Positions 1 to 11,066 of a DNA stretch of 64,000 nt are shown here, piece by piece. Position numbers and translations under genes: made by a program. The stretch is from positions 310,001-374,000 of the forward strand of contig NZ_WURB01000003.1 of NCBI RefSeq assembly GCF_009830105.1, given 5' to 3'. Source of the DNA: Microvirga makkahensis. Lineage in GTDB: Bacteria > Pseudomonadota > Alphaproteobacteria > Rhizobiales > Beijerinckiaceae. The notes beneath the pieces are model-generated. The model did no database searches, had not been told where the DNA came from, and saw nothing but the letters and a program-made list of their open reading frames with translations. Position 1 is the first letter of the stretch, and the number at the start of each line of letters is the position of its first letter.

Positions 1-67
1 CTTGGATGTGGAGGACCGGACGGCCAGAGTGCGGCGCATGCTCCACGTACGACGGCGGAACAACGTC

Positions 68-102
68 ATGGCCGTCCCCGGACCTGATCCGGGGACGGCC
101 AT
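68..102. repeat. Perfect 15-bp palindromic hairpin (REP-like)
   Basis: Positions 68-82 are the exact reverse complement of 88-102, with a 5-nt loop. The core ATGGCC...GGCCAT also appears at 33837-33859 and 60179-60201 in other intergenic gaps, so this looks like a dispersed palindromic repeat family. There is no U-tract on either side, so it is not a classical terminator. Nothing else is seen in the first 245 bases apart from a related repeat at 138-164. Confidence 0.7.
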
Positions 103-137
103 CCCGATGACGAACAGCGCACCGCTCAACGGATCGG

Positions 138-164
138 GATCACCGGCACAGGGCCGGGGATGAC
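138..164. repeat. Short dispersed repeat, GATCACCGGC...GCCGG type
   Basis: This is an imperfect hairpin of the form GATCACCGGCACAGGGCCGG followed by GGATGAC. Close variants sit at 12341-12363, 33888-33913 (reverse orientation), 44103-44127 and, more divergent, 60131-60150, always between genes. Its function is unknown; it may be a nucleoid-protein or transcript-end site, or a simple REP-type element. Confidence 0.55.
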
Positions 165-269
165 AGGAGCGAGCCGGTTCCGCCGTCCACCCGTTCCCGC
201 GCAAGATTGAGGACGTTTCTGGTGTTCGCCGAGCGCACTATATGAATGAACGACTCACAGGGTGGCCGC

Positions 270-1904
270 ATGTCCGCATTCCAAACCCACGAGATCTTCA
301 ATCAGACCCCACCCTTCGGCGGCGTGAACCTGGTGGCGGGAGACCGGCCGCTCCTGGACGCTCTGAAGGCCAACGGCGTGGATCCTCAAACGGAAGGCCT
401 CATCGCCTTCGGTGAAGTCTGGGGGAGCCCGGAGCGGCTCGATCTCGGGCGTCTGGCCAACGAAAATCCGCCGAAGCTGCGCACGCACGACGCGCGGGGC
501 TTTCGAATCGACGCGGTGGAGTTTCACCCGGCCTATCACGCGCTCATGCGGGCCAGCATGGCGGACGGCCTCCATTCCTCCACCTGGGATGAACCCGGGA
601 GCGGGCACGAGCATGCGGCCCGCGCGGCGCGGATCTACACCGCGGCAGGCGTCGAAAGCGGCCATGTCTGCCCCATCACCATGACCCACGCGTCTGCGGC
701 GGCGCTCGCGACCGCGCCCGCCCGCCTGAACGAATGGTTGCCGAGGATCCGCTCCCGCGACTACGATTCGCGCTTCGTCCCCTTTTGGGAGAAGAGCTCC
801 GTCACCCTCGGCATGGGCATGACGGAGAAGCAGGGCGGCACGGATGTGCGCGCCAACAGCACCCGCGCCGTCCCGACCGTTGGTGACGAATATGCGCTCA
901 CCGGGCACAAATGGTTCATGTCCGCACCTATGTGCGACGCCTTTCTGGTGCTGGCCCAGGCCCCCGGCGGCCTCACCTGCTTCCTCGTGCCCCGCTTCCG
1001 GCCGGACGGCTCCCTGAACGGGCTGCGCCTCCAGCGGCTCAAGGACAAGCTGGGGAACCGCTCCAACGCCTCCTCCGAGGTCGAGTTCACGGAGGCTTTC
1101 GGCTGGCGCATCGGCGAGGAGGGCGCGGGCATTCGCACCATCATCACCATGGTTCAGCTCACCCGGCTCGACTGCGCCGTCGCCTCCGCCGGGCTCGTGC
1201 GCATGGGCCTGACGCTCGCCATGCACCACGCCCATCATCGCAGCGTGTTCCAGAAGAAGCTGATCGACCATCCGGCCATGCGGATGGTGCTGGCCGATCT
1301 CGCCCTGGAGAACGAGGCCATGACGGCGCTCGCCCTGCGCACGGCCCGCAGCTTCGACCTCGCGCCGCAGGACGAGCACGAGGCAGCCTATGCCCGCCTG
1401 ATCACGCCAGCGGCCAAGTTCGGCATCTGCAAGGCCGCGCCCCGGCTCCTCTACGAGGCCATGGAAAGCCTTGGCGGCAACGGCTACGTGGAGGAGAGTC
1501 CCCTGCCCCGGCTCTACCGCGAGGCTCCGGTCAACGCGATCTGGGAAGGGTCCGGCAACGTGATCGCCCTCGACCTGCTGCGTGTCGAGAGGAGGGAGCC
1601 GGAGCTGGCGGCCTCCGTCCTGGAACGACTCATGGCCGATGCGGGAGACCTGCCGGGAGCCTCCGAGACGGCCCGGGACATCGTTCTCGCCCTTCAATCT
1701 CCCGAGGCGGAGGGCAAGGCCCGGTTCATTGCCGAGCGCCTCTTCACCCTGGCAGCGGCGGCGGCCCTGGCGCGCTCCGCGCCCTCCCCGATCACCGAAA
1801 GCTACGCCCTGACGAGGCTCTCGCAGCCCGCTCGCATGACCGGAGCCAACGACCTGGGAGACGCCGCACCCCCCTTGGCAGAGCGGGCCTTCGTCACCAT
1901 ATAA
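270..1904 (+). CDS. aidB: AidB-like acyl-CoA dehydrogenase family protein
   Basis: The 544-residue flavoprotein matches the AidB branch of the acyl-CoA dehydrogenase superfamily, close to the 541 aa of E. coli AidB. Diagnostic stretches include GMGMTEKQGGTDVRANST, GHKWFMSAP and, near the C-terminus, ESLGGNGYVEES followed by NAIWEGSGNV. AidB proteins bind FAD and DNA and are linked to the alkylation-damage response; isovaleryl-CoA dehydrogenase activity has been reported for E. coli AidB. An in-frame ATG lies 24 nt upstream at 246, but the ATG at 270 fits the usual N-terminus better. It stands alone, about 140 bp before topA. No Ada-type regulator or operator is visible, so inducibility cannot be judged. 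Confidence 0.88.
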   Translation: MSAFQTHEIFNQTPPFGGVNLVAGDRPLLDALKANGVDPQTEGLIAFGEVWGSPERLDLGRLANENPPKLRTHDARGFRIDAVEFHPAYHALMRASMADGLHSSTWDEPGSGHEHAARAARIYTAAGVESGHVCPITMTHASAAALATAPARLNEWLPRIRSRDYDSRFVPFWEKSSVTLGMGMTEKQGGTDVRANSTRAVPTVGDEYALTGHKWFMSAPMCDAFLVLAQAPGGLTCFLVPRFRPDGSLNGLRLQRLKDKLGNRSNASSEVEFTEAFGWRIGEEGAGIRTIITMVQLTRLDCAVASAGLVRMGLTLAMHHAHHRSVFQKKLIDHPAMRMVLADLALENEAMTALALRTARSFDLAPQDEHEAAYARLITPAAKFGICKAAPRLLYEAMESLGGNGYVEESPLPRLYREAPVNAIWEGSGNVIALDLLRVERREPELAASVLERLMADAGDLPGASETARDIVLALQSPEAEGKARFIAERLFTLAAAAALARSAPSPITESYALTRLSQPARMTGANDLGDAAPPLAERAFVTI

Positions 1905-2041
1905 CAATAGGCGCGGAACGGCCGATTTGACTTGTCCTCGATCATCAACCACTTATCGCGCCTCTGACGGTCGTCACCGACCGCCGCCTCCTACAACACA
2001 ATATTGAGCATCCGCTCGCGGCCATCTACGGGAAGTCGTCC

Positions 2042-4735
2042 ATGAAAGTCGTCGTCGTCGAGTCGCCTGCAAAGGCCAAGACGATCAATAAATATCTCGG
2101 CAAGGACTACGAGGTCCTGGCCTCCTTCGGGCATATCCGCGATCTGCCCGCCAAGGACGGCTCGGTCGACCCGGATGCCGATTTCCGCATGATCTGGACC
2201 CTCGAGGACAAGGGCTCGAAGCGGGTCTCCGAGATCGCCAAGGCGATTAAGGGCGCCGAGAAGCTCATCCTCGCCACCGACCCCGACCGTGAGGGCGAGG
2301 CGATCTCCTGGCACGTGGTCGAGGCCCTGCGCGAGAAACGGGCGCTGAAGGACCTGCCGGTCGAGCGGGTGACCTTCAATGCCATCACCAAGGACGCGGT
2401 GCAGACGGCGCTCCGCCAGCCGCGCGAGATCGATCAGGCGCTGGTGGATGCCTACATGGCCCGCCGCGCCCTCGACTACCTGGTAGGATTCACCCTGTCC
2501 CCCGTCCTCTGGCGCAAGCTGCCTGGGGCGCGCTCGGCCGGACGCGTGCAGTCGGTGGCGCTTCGCCTCGTCTGCGACCGGGAGCTGGAGATCGAGACCT
2601 TCAAGCCGCGGGAATATTGGTCCCTCGTGGCGACGCTCGCGACCAGGGAGGGCGGCGTGTTCGACGCGCGCCTCGTGGGCGCCGATGGCAAGAAGATCCA
2701 GCGCCTTGACATCGGCAACGGCAAGGACGCGGAAACCTTCAAGAAGGACCTGGAGCTGGCGACCTTCTCGGTGGCTAATATCGAGGCCAAGCCCGCCAAG
2801 CGCCACCCCTACCCGCCATTTACCACCTCGACCCTGCAGCAGGAGGCCTCGCGCAAGCTGGGGCTCGCCCCCGCGCAGACCATGCGCATCGCCCAGCGTC
2901 TCTACGAAGGTGTTGATATCGGCGGCGAGACGGTCGGCCTCATCACCTATATGCGTACCGACGGCGTCGACATGGCCCCGGAGGCCGTGCAGGCCGCCCG
3001 CCGGGTGATCGGCAAGGAATACGGCGACCGCTACGTGCCCGCCGTCCCGCGCAAATACTCGACCAAGGCGAAGAACGCGCAGGAGGCGCACGAAGCCATC
3101 CGTCCGACCGACATGAGCCGCCTGCCGAAATATGTGGCGAAGTATCTGGAGCCCGAGCAGGCCCGTCTCTATGATCTCATCTGGACCCGCACCTTGGCGA
3201 GCCAGATGGAATCGGCGGAACTCGAGCGCACCACGGCCGACATTCTGGCCAAGGTCGGGCCGCGCAGTCTCGACCTTCGCGCGACCGGCCAAGTGATCAA
3301 GTTCGATGGTTTCCTCACTCTCTACAATGAGAGCAAGGACGACGAAGCGGACGAGGACGAAGGCCGCCTGCCGCCCATGAAGGCGGGCGATTCCCTGGAA
3401 CGCCGGCGCATCAACGCGACCCAGCACTTCACCGAGCCGCCGCCGCGCTATTCGGAGGCCTCGCTCGTCAAGCGCATGGAGGAGCTCGGCATTGGTCGCC
3501 CCTCCACCTACGCCGCCGTCCTGCAGACCCTGCGTGACCGCGAATACGTGCGCATCGAGAAGAAGCGCCTCGTGCCCGAGGACAAGGGCCGCATCGTCAC
3601 GGCCTTCCTGGAGAGCTTCTTCCGCCGCTACGTGGAATACGACTTCACCGCCGATCTGGAGGAGCAGCTCGACCGGGTCTCGAACAACGAGATCGACTGG
3701 AAGCAGGTGATGCGCGAGTTCTGGCGCGACTTCTCCGCCGCCATCGGCGAGACGAAGGAGCTGCGCACCACAGAGGTGCTGGACGCGCTCAACGAGCTAC
3801 TCGGCCCGCACATCTTCCCCGACAAGGGCGACGGCTCGAACCCGCGTACCTGCCCGAATTGCGGCACGGGCCAGCTCTCCCTCAAGCTCGGCAAATTCGG
3901 CTCCTTCATCGGCTGCTCGAACTACCCGGAGTGCAAATACACCCGCCAGCTCGCTGCTTCCGGCGTCGAAGGCGACGGCGAAGGCTCATCGGAAAACGGC
4001 GGCACACCCGGGGTGAGGATTTTGGGCGACGACCCGGAAACCGGACAGCAGGTCACCCTGCGCGACGGCCGCTTCGGCCCCTTCGTCCAGCTCGGCGAGG
4101 GCGAGAAGCCCAAGCGCTCCTCGCTGCCGAAAGGGCTGGCTCCGTCGCAGGTCGATCTGGAGAAGGCGCTTAAGCTCCTCTCGCTCCCGCGTCAGGTGGC
4201 GACCCACCCGGAAACGGGCGAGCCGATCCTGGCGAGCATCGGGCGCTACGGCCCCTACGTTCAGCACGGCAAGACCTATGCCAATCTCGGCCCCGGCGAC
4301 GACGTGCTGGAGATCGGCGCCAATCGCGCCATCGACCTGATCGTCACCAAGGAAAGCGGCGGCGGCGGTGCCCGTCGCGCCGCAGACCCGGGCCGTCCGC
4401 TGGGAGACGATCCTGAGTCTGGCAAGCCCATCGTGGTGAAAGCCGGGCGCTTCGGCCCCTATGTGACGGACGGGGAGACGAACGCTACCCTGCCGAGGAC
4501 AACGTCCGCCGACGCGGTGACCCTCGACGAGGCCATCGAGCTTCTGAAGGCGCGCCGGGCCGCCGGTCCGTCGAAGAAGTCCGCGCGCGGCCGCAAGGCG
4601 CCCGCCAAAAAGGCCGCGGCGAAGGAAGCTCCCGCCAAGAAGGCAGCGAAGAAGACCGCCGCCAAGAAGACGACCGCCAAGAAGCCTGCCGCGAAGAAAA
4701 CCGCGATCAAGAAAGCCGCGAAGGCGGCCGAATGA
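2042..4735 (+). CDS. topA: DNA topoisomerase I (type IA)
   Basis: At 897 aa this relaxes negatively supercoiled DNA. The N-terminal TOPRIM begins VVVESPAKAKTINKYLG. The catalytic tyrosine is Y303 in ITYMRTDG. A four-cysteine zinc ribbon (CPNC...GCSNYPEC, about residues 607-632) follows, then TopA C-terminal repeats of the type GRFGPFV/GRYGPYV. The last ~50 residues are almost purely Lys/Ala/Pro in PAKKA-type repeats, a histone H1-like tail that would add non-specific DNA binding. The stop is one base before the mgtC ATG, so the two are co-transcribed and probably coupled. dprA and plsY, often next to topA in this order, are not upstream. Confidence 0.97.
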   Translation: MKVVVVESPAKAKTINKYLGKDYEVLASFGHIRDLPAKDGSVDPDADFRMIWTLEDKGSKRVSEIAKAIKGAEKLILATDPDREGEAISWHVVEALREKRALKDLPVERVTFNAITKDAVQTALRQPREIDQALVDAYMARRALDYLVGFTLSPVLWRKLPGARSAGRVQSVALRLVCDRELEIETFKPREYWSLVATLATREGGVFDARLVGADGKKIQRLDIGNGKDAETFKKDLELATFSVANIEAKPAKRHPYPPFTTSTLQQEASRKLGLAPAQTMRIAQRLYEGVDIGGETVGLITYMRTDGVDMAPEAVQAARRVIGKEYGDRYVPAVPRKYSTKAKNAQEAHEAIRPTDMSRLPKYVAKYLEPEQARLYDLIWTRTLASQMESAELERTTADILAKVGPRSLDLRATGQVIKFDGFLTLYNESKDDEADEDEGRLPPMKAGDSLERRRINATQHFTEPPPRYSEASLVKRMEELGIGRPSTYAAVLQTLRDREYVRIEKKRLVPEDKGRIVTAFLESFFRRYVEYDFTADLEEQLDRVSNNEIDWKQVMREFWRDFSAAIGETKELRTTEVLDALNELLGPHIFPDKGDGSNPRTCPNCGTGQLSLKLGKFGSFIGCSNYPECKYTRQLAASGVEGDGEGSSENGGTPGVRILGDDPETGQQVTLRDGRFGPFVQLGEGEKPKRSSLPKGLAPSQVDLEKALKLLSLPRQVATHPETGEPILASIGRYGPYVQHGKTYANLGPGDDVLEIGANRAIDLIVTKESGGGGARRAADPGRPLGDDPESGKPIVVKAGRFGPYVTDGETNATLPRTTSADAVTLDEAIELLKARRAAGPSKKSARGRKAPAKKAAAKEAPAKKAAKKTAAKKTTAKKPAAKKTAIKKAAKAAE

Positions 4736-4736
4736 G

Positions 4737-5237
4737 ATGAGTGAATGGCTGTCCTGGTTCCTGGTGGACCATGCCGATCAGGTCGAGATTCTGCTTCGCC
4801 TCTCCGTGGCAGCCCTCGCGGGCATGGCCGTCGGGCTGAACCGGGACATCCACAACAAGCCCATCGGCATGCGGACCCTGGGTCTGGTGGCGCTCGGCTC
4901 CGCCACGGTGATTCTCTCGGGCTCGGTCTATGAGGGGCTGCACTTCGGGCAGGACGCGGTCAGCCGCGTCGTCCAGGGTATCCTGACGGGCCTCGGCTTC
5001 CTGGGTGCCGGAGCGATCATCAAGGCCAGCGACGGCAGGGAGGTTCAGGGACTGACCACCGCCTCGACGGTGTGGATCGCAGCCGCCCTCGGGGTGACGG
5101 CGGGCCTCGGCGCCTGGTTCATCACCTTCGCCGGGACTGCGATGACGCTTTTCATGCTGACGTTCGGCAAGCCGCTGGAAAACTGGCTCACCCGCCTGTT
5201 TGCGGGCCGCGAGAAGGTCGTTCAGGATGACGAGTAA
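4737..5237 (+). CDS. mgtC: MgtC/SapB family membrane protein
   Basis: This 166-residue integral membrane protein has the MgtC signature: an N-terminal helix, then RLSVAALAGMAVGLNRD, GMRTLGLVALGSA, and further hydrophobic helices (GILTGLGFLGAGAII; VWIAAALGVTAGLG). The family is linked to growth at low magnesium and, in intracellular pathogens, to virulence and control of the F-type ATPase. Here it lacks the C-terminal ACT-like domain of Salmonella MgtC, so the SapB-like short form is the better description. It starts one base after topA. Its stop codon abuts the stop codon of the convergent small gene downstream with no gap. Confidence 0.88.
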   Translation: MSEWLSWFLVDHADQVEILLRLSVAALAGMAVGLNRDIHNKPIGMRTLGLVALGSATVILSGSVYEGLHFGQDAVSRVVQGILTGLGFLGAGAIIKASDGREVQGLTTASTVWIAAALGVTAGLGAWFITFAGTAMTLFMLTFGKPLENWLTRLFAGREKVVQDDE

Positions 5238-5423
5238 TCAGAACGCGAAGCCGAGGCCGAGCACGGCGACGGCGGCGATGGAGAGCCACAGCAGGCTGGA
5301 GCCGATCGTGCCGCTCTTGGCAGCCGGAGCGTTATCCGGCTCGTCGAAGGCGAACGCCTCTCCGGCGGTGCGTGCTGCGCGGTCCAGGTGAAGTTTCTGA
5401 GCCGATCCCATCGTCGTCCGCAT
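5238..5423 (-). CDS. Small single-pass membrane protein, predicted general-stress gene
   Basis: A 61-residue protein with a polar N-terminal half and one C-terminal hydrophobic segment (SSLLWLSIAAVAVLGLGFAF), i.e. tail-anchored or single-pass. The ATG is preceded by GAGGG at 5-nt spacing. Reading upstream on this strand there is a GGAAC-N17-CGTT promoter (5489-5464), the EcfG general stress consensus. Codon use and the ribosome site argue for a real gene although it is short. It has no recognisable family. It converges on mgtC with the two stop codons directly adjacent. Confidence 0.65.
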   Translation of the reverse strand: MRTTMGSAQKLHLDRAARTAGEAFAFDEPDNAPAAKSGTIGSSLLWLSIAAVAVLGLGFAF

Positions 5424-5463
5424 CGTCGCCCTCGTTCTGCGTCAAGCCCATGCTTACTCAACC

Positions 5464-5489
5464 AACGTGAATGGTAACTAAACAGTTCC
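5464..5489 (-). promoter_or_regulatory. EcfG-type stress promoter for the small membrane protein
   Basis: On the minus strand GGAAC (5489-5485) and CGTT (5467-5464) are separated by 17 nt, matching the GGAAC-N16/17-CGTT consensus of the alphaproteobacterial general stress sigma factor EcfG/SigT. Transcription would begin near 5458, giving a leader of about 35 nt before the ATG at 5423. Confidence 0.65.
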
Positions 5490-5672
5490 TGATGACGGTT
5501 GAAAGACATCCTTTAGAGGCAATCGGGATACTGACCGAACCAGGGTTCTCAACGTCGGCATTTTGTGGCTTGTGACCTAAATCGCCTTCCCGTTTCCGTT
5601 TTGTTCTCGTATAAAAACGGAATGAGAAATAGTGTAAACAAACGCGAATCATCGAAACGGACCAAGGTCCCA

Positions 5673-7736
<2,064 letters not shown>

Positions 7737-8498
7737 TCGTTCGACCGGACAAGCGGGGAACCGGTCTGGCAGAGCGCCCGATCCAGGCAATGATACAATC
7801 GGCTGTCGCAGCAGGTCAGGCGGCCCTAGTCGCCCCGATACGGCCGTCGCGGAAAGCCCAATATCCCATTCAGCCCTTCCAGGAGTACTGCTCCTGGAAG
7901 GGCCGGGACGGCATGCTCTTCGCTCCTGGATCCGGGCCCATTGGTGTCTGGGAGTGCGTACCGTCAAGATGGCGCTGCGTTCCATGGTGATCGAGGCTCC
8001 CGTCAGGGCCCGGGAGAGCTGGACCGGCATGGCCTTCCCGGCCAGAGGCTCCTACTGGGTTCCACGCGCACATGTCCCCGCCGAACCGACCTGGTTTCCG
8101 GCAAGGGTCTCTATGGAGAGCGCAATCTGTGGATTCGGCATTGCCTCTAGCCCATCGTGCGGAACGATGGACCCGACTTTCCGCCTTTCACGATACGCTG
8201 TTCCACATCGGGTGGGGCATCGGATCACGTTCCGGCGGCGGAGCACTTCCCACGTCCGATGCTCTCGCGCGCGAACCGCTGCATGGGCCCGGAACGCGCT
8301 CCATCGTCTCCGACCAAGCAGGTCTGATATCCGAGGGGGCTGGAATCCGCCGGCCAGCGCCATGTACTCCCTGCCCGCTGTTCAAGCCGGATGCGGCGCC
8401 CAACCTCGTGCACGGCCAATCTCCAGGAAGAATTTGGCAGCTCTTTCAAAGACTTGCGCCAAGATGAAAATTCCTTGAAATTTTTATGAAGAATTTTT
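7737..8498. other. Gene-poor intergenic region
   Basis: About 760 bases between parE and the sRNA candidate hold no frame with credible coding features; open frames here are Arg/Pro/Ser-rich by composition. The only clear structure is a perfect hairpin at 7873-7903. The interval could be decayed sequence, but no parent gene is recognisable. Confidence 0.6.
7873..7903. repeat. Strong 13-bp perfect hairpin after parE
   Basis: GCCCTTCCAGGAG (7873-7885) pairs exactly with CTCCTGGAAGGGC (7891-7903) across a 5-nt loop. It lies 137 nt beyond the parE stop and has no U-tract, so it could stabilise the mRNA 3' end or be a REP-like element rather than a simple intrinsic terminator. Confidence 0.6.
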
Positions 8499-8523
8499 GG
8501 AACCAACGTTGAACCCGGTCGTT
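8499..8523 (+). promoter_or_regulatory. EcfG-type stress promoter of the sRNA candidate
   Basis: GGAAC (8499-8503), a 16-nt spacer and CGTT (8520-8523) give a perfect EcfG match. Transcription should start near 8530, just before the two hairpins of the sRNA candidate. Confidence 0.75.
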
Positions 8524-8529
8524 GATAAG

Positions 8530-8596
8530 CATCACCGGCCCATTCTGCCCCCACGGGCCGGTCCCTCACAGGCTCCTCAAAGGAGCCTTTTTTTTT
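8530..8596 (+). ncRNA. Candidate EcfG-dependent small RNA with C-rich loop
   Basis: A promoter-hairpin-terminator unit with no open frame. From a start near 8530 the RNA would fold as an 8-bp perfect stem (8534-8541 with 8555-8562) with a 13-nt loop containing CUGCCCCCAC, then an intrinsic terminator (8570-8577 with 8581-8588) ending in nine U. The total is about 65 nt. The plan (general-stress promoter, 5' C-rich loop, 3' terminator) resembles Caulobacter GsrN, a stress sRNA that acts through a C-rich loop; similarity is in architecture only and homology has not been shown. It lies inside the longest open frame leading into rnr, which argues that rnr starts downstream. Confidence 0.65.
8570..8596 (+). 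terminator. Intrinsic terminator of the sRNA candidate
   Basis: AGGCTCCT (8570-8577), 3-nt loop, AGGAGCCT (8581-8588) and a run of nine T (8588-8596). This is the clearest Rho-independent terminator in the window. It sits 133 bases upstream of the rnr start, so rnr needs its own promoter downstream of it. Confidence 0.9.
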
Positions 8597-8728
8597 GCCC
8601 TGAAGGGCTCTTATGGTTCCGATGGATCCATGCCGCCGCTCGCGCGTCATCCCCAGGGTGAAAGCCACGGACTAGCCGCGGCCAAGCTTGCATGCGACAA
8701 GACCCGACGAACTCAACGAGTTTTTCCC

Positions 8729-11053
8729 TTGGCCAAACGTTCCAAAATTCATTCCTCCTCCGCACTCCCGTCCCGGGAGGATCTCGTCACCTTCATTGCC
8801 GAGGCCCCCGGCAAGGTGACCAAGCGCGAGATCGCACAGGCGTTCAACATCAAGAGCGGCGACCGGATCTGGCTCAAGCAGGTGCTGAAAGAGCTGGAAG
8901 ACGAAGGCGCGGTGAACCGCCGGGGCAAGCGCGTCCACAAGGCGGGCCAGCTGCCGCCGATGGTCATGGCCGATATCGTCAAGCGGGACCGGGACGGCGA
9001 GTTGGTCGCCGTGCCGACCGAATGGGACGAGGAGGAGCACGGCTTCATCCCGACCATCGTCATCATTCCCCCGCGCAAGCACAGGCCGGGAATGCCGGCG
9101 GCCGGGGTGGGGGACCGGGCTCTGCTGCGGGTCGACCCGCTGAAGAGCGGCGACATTCATCATTATGCAGGCCGCGTCACGAAGATCTTGGCCAAGAAGC
9201 AGGCGCAGGTACTCGGAATCTTCCGCGCGATGCCCGAGGGCGGCGGCCGGCTGATCCCGGTGGACAAGAAGGCTCGCGAGCAGGAGCTCCAGATCAATCC
9301 CGGCGACGAGGCCGGAGCCCAGGACGGCGATCTCATCGCCGCCTCGGTCGTGAAGCACGGCCGCTATGGCCTGCCCCACGCGAAGGTCAAGGAGCGACTG
9401 GGCTCCATCAAATCCGAGAAGGCCGTGAGCCTCATCGCGATCCATGCCCACAACATCCCGAGCGAGTTTCCGAAGGCCGTCATCGAGGAGGCCGAGCGGG
9501 CGGAGCACGCCTCCATGGCGGGCCGCGAGGATTGGCGTGACGTGCCGCTCGTCACCATCGACCCGCCGGACGCCAAGGACCATGACGATGCCGTCCACGC
9601 GGTTCGCGACGAAGACCCGCACAACCAGGGCGGCTTCGTCATCACCGTGGCCATCGCGGATGTAGCCGCCTATGTGCGGGCCGGATCAGCCATGGACCGC
9701 GAGGCGCAGGAGCGCGGCAATTCGGTCTATTTCCCGGACCGGGTCGTGCCGATGCTTCCCGAGAGGATTTCGAACGATCTCTGCTCCCTGCGTCCGCACG
9801 TGCCCCGCCCCGCTCTCGCCGTGCGGATGGTGATCGGCCCCGATGGCCGCAAACTCCGCCACAGCTTCCACCGGGTCATGATGCGCTCGGCGGCCAAGCT
9901 CTCGTACCAACAGGCGCAGGCCGCCATCGACGGCCGAACCGACGAGGTGACGGCGCCGATCCTTGATACGATCCTGAAACCCCTCTGGGCGGCCTATGCC
10001 TGTGTGAGGAAGGCCCGCGACATCCGTGAGCCGCTCTATCTCGACCTGCCCGAACGCAAGATCGTGCTCAAGCCCGACGGCACGGTGGACCGCGTGTTCG
10101 TTCCGGAGCGGCTCGAAGCACACAGGCTCATCGAGGAGTTCATGATCCTCGCAAACGTCGCGGCGGCCGAGGCTCTGGAGAAGGCGCAATCCGACCTGAT
10201 TTATCGCGTCCACGACGAACCCTCGCTGGAGAAGATGCGGGCCTTGAGCGAAGTGCTGGCTTCCATCGGCTTGAAGCTGCCGACGCAAGGGGCGCTCAAG
10301 CCCGAGCTCTTCAACCGGATCCTGCGTAGCGTCGATGGCACCGAGCACCAGCTTTTCATCAACGAGGTGGTGCTCCGCTCGCAATCCCAGGCTGAGTACT
10401 CGGCGGAAAATTACGGGCATTTCGGCCTCAACCTGAAGCGTTATGCCCATTTCACCTCTCCGATCCGCCGCTACGCGGATCTCATCGTCCACCGCGTGTT
10501 GATCACCGGCCTCAGGCTCGGCAAGGATGGGCTGCCACCCGACACCACCCGCGCAGAGCTGATCGAGATCAGCGCCAAGATCTCGGCGGCGGAACGGCGC
10601 GCCATGGCGGCGGAACGTGAGACAATCGACCGTCTGATCGCGCACTTCCTGGCCGACCGTATCGGGGCCAAGTTCGACGGCCAGATCTCTGGAGTGACGA
10701 AGGCGGGCCTCTTCATCAAGCTGAGTGAGACCGGCGCTGACGGCTTCGTTCCGGCAGCCACCATTGGCGACGATTACTACCGCTTCGACGAGAAGACCCA
10801 TTCCATGCGCGGCGAGCACACGGGTGAGACCTACCGCCTCGGCGACAAGGTGGAGGTGAAGCTGGTAGAAGCGGCACCCGTAGCCGGCGCCTTGCGGTTC
10901 GAGCTGCTCACCAAGGGCCGTTTCACGGGCAAGGCCGCAGGCGGTCGCAAGGCTGCGAAACGTCCTCCGCGCGGAGCCAAGAAGCCCGCGAAGGCGGCTT
11001 CGGGCCGCCGCGCTCCCACCCGCGTGAAGGTGAAACGGCGCGGTCGCGCCTGA
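8729..11053 (+). CDS. rnr: Ribonuclease R (3'-5' exoribonuclease)
   Basis: A processive exoribonuclease for structured RNA, 774 aa from a TTG start at 8729 (reads MAKRSKIHSSS). An open frame continues upstream to 8522, but it crosses the terminator at 8570-8596, so the TTG is preferred. Order: N-terminal winged helix (REDLVTFIAEAPGKVTKREIAQ), cold-shock domains, RNB domain with catalytic acidic motif DPPDAKDHDDAV, S1 domain (AKFDGQISGVTKAGLFIKL), then a Lys/Arg/Ala-rich tail. RNB residues QAEYSAENYGHFGLNLKRYAHFTSPIRRY are spread across 10387-10478. It heads an operon with the DUF983 gene 13 bp later. Confidence 0.94.
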   Translation: MAKRSKIHSSSALPSREDLVTFIAEAPGKVTKREIAQAFNIKSGDRIWLKQVLKELEDEGAVNRRGKRVHKAGQLPPMVMADIVKRDRDGELVAVPTEWDEEEHGFIPTIVIIPPRKHRPGMPAAGVGDRALLRVDPLKSGDIHHYAGRVTKILAKKQAQVLGIFRAMPEGGGRLIPVDKKAREQELQINPGDEAGAQDGDLIAASVVKHGRYGLPHAKVKERLGSIKSEKAVSLIAIHAHNIPSEFPKAVIEEAERAEHASMAGREDWRDVPLVTIDPPDAKDHDDAVHAVRDEDPHNQGGFVITVAIADVAAYVRAGSAMDREAQERGNSVYFPDRVVPMLPERISNDLCSLRPHVPRPALAVRMVIGPDGRKLRHSFHRVMMRSAAKLSYQQAQAAIDGRTDEVTAPILDTILKPLWAAYACVRKARDIREPLYLDLPERKIVLKPDGTVDRVFVPERLEAHRLIEEFMILANVAAAEALEKAQSDLIYRVHDEPSLEKMRALSEVLASIGLKLPTQGALKPELFNRILRSVDGTEHQLFINEVVLRSQSQAEYSAENYGHFGLNLKRYAHFTSPIRRYADLIVHRVLITGLRLGKDGLPPDTTRAELIEISAKISAAERRAMAAERETIDRLIAHFLADRIGAKFDGQISGVTKAGLFIKLSETGADGFVPAATIGDDYYRFDEKTHSMRGEHTGETYRLGDKVEVKLVEAAPVAGALRFELLTKGRFTGKAAGGRKAAKRPPRGAKKPAKAASGRRAPTRVKVKRRGRA

Positions 11054-11066
11054 TAAGGAAGCGAGA

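Noticed and set aside
255-1952. Long open frame on the minus strand opposite aidB
   Set aside because: It is rich in Arg, Gly, His and Val from GC-rich antisense codons and contains no family motif, while the plus strand is a clear AidB-like enzyme.
1991-3427. Long minus-strand frame opposite topA
   Set aside because: Shadow of a high-GC gene; composition is Leu/Arg/His-biased and lacks motifs.
7873-7903. Rho-independent terminator for parE
   Set aside because: The hairpin is perfect but there is no U-tract on the plus strand, and it is 137 nt after the stop.
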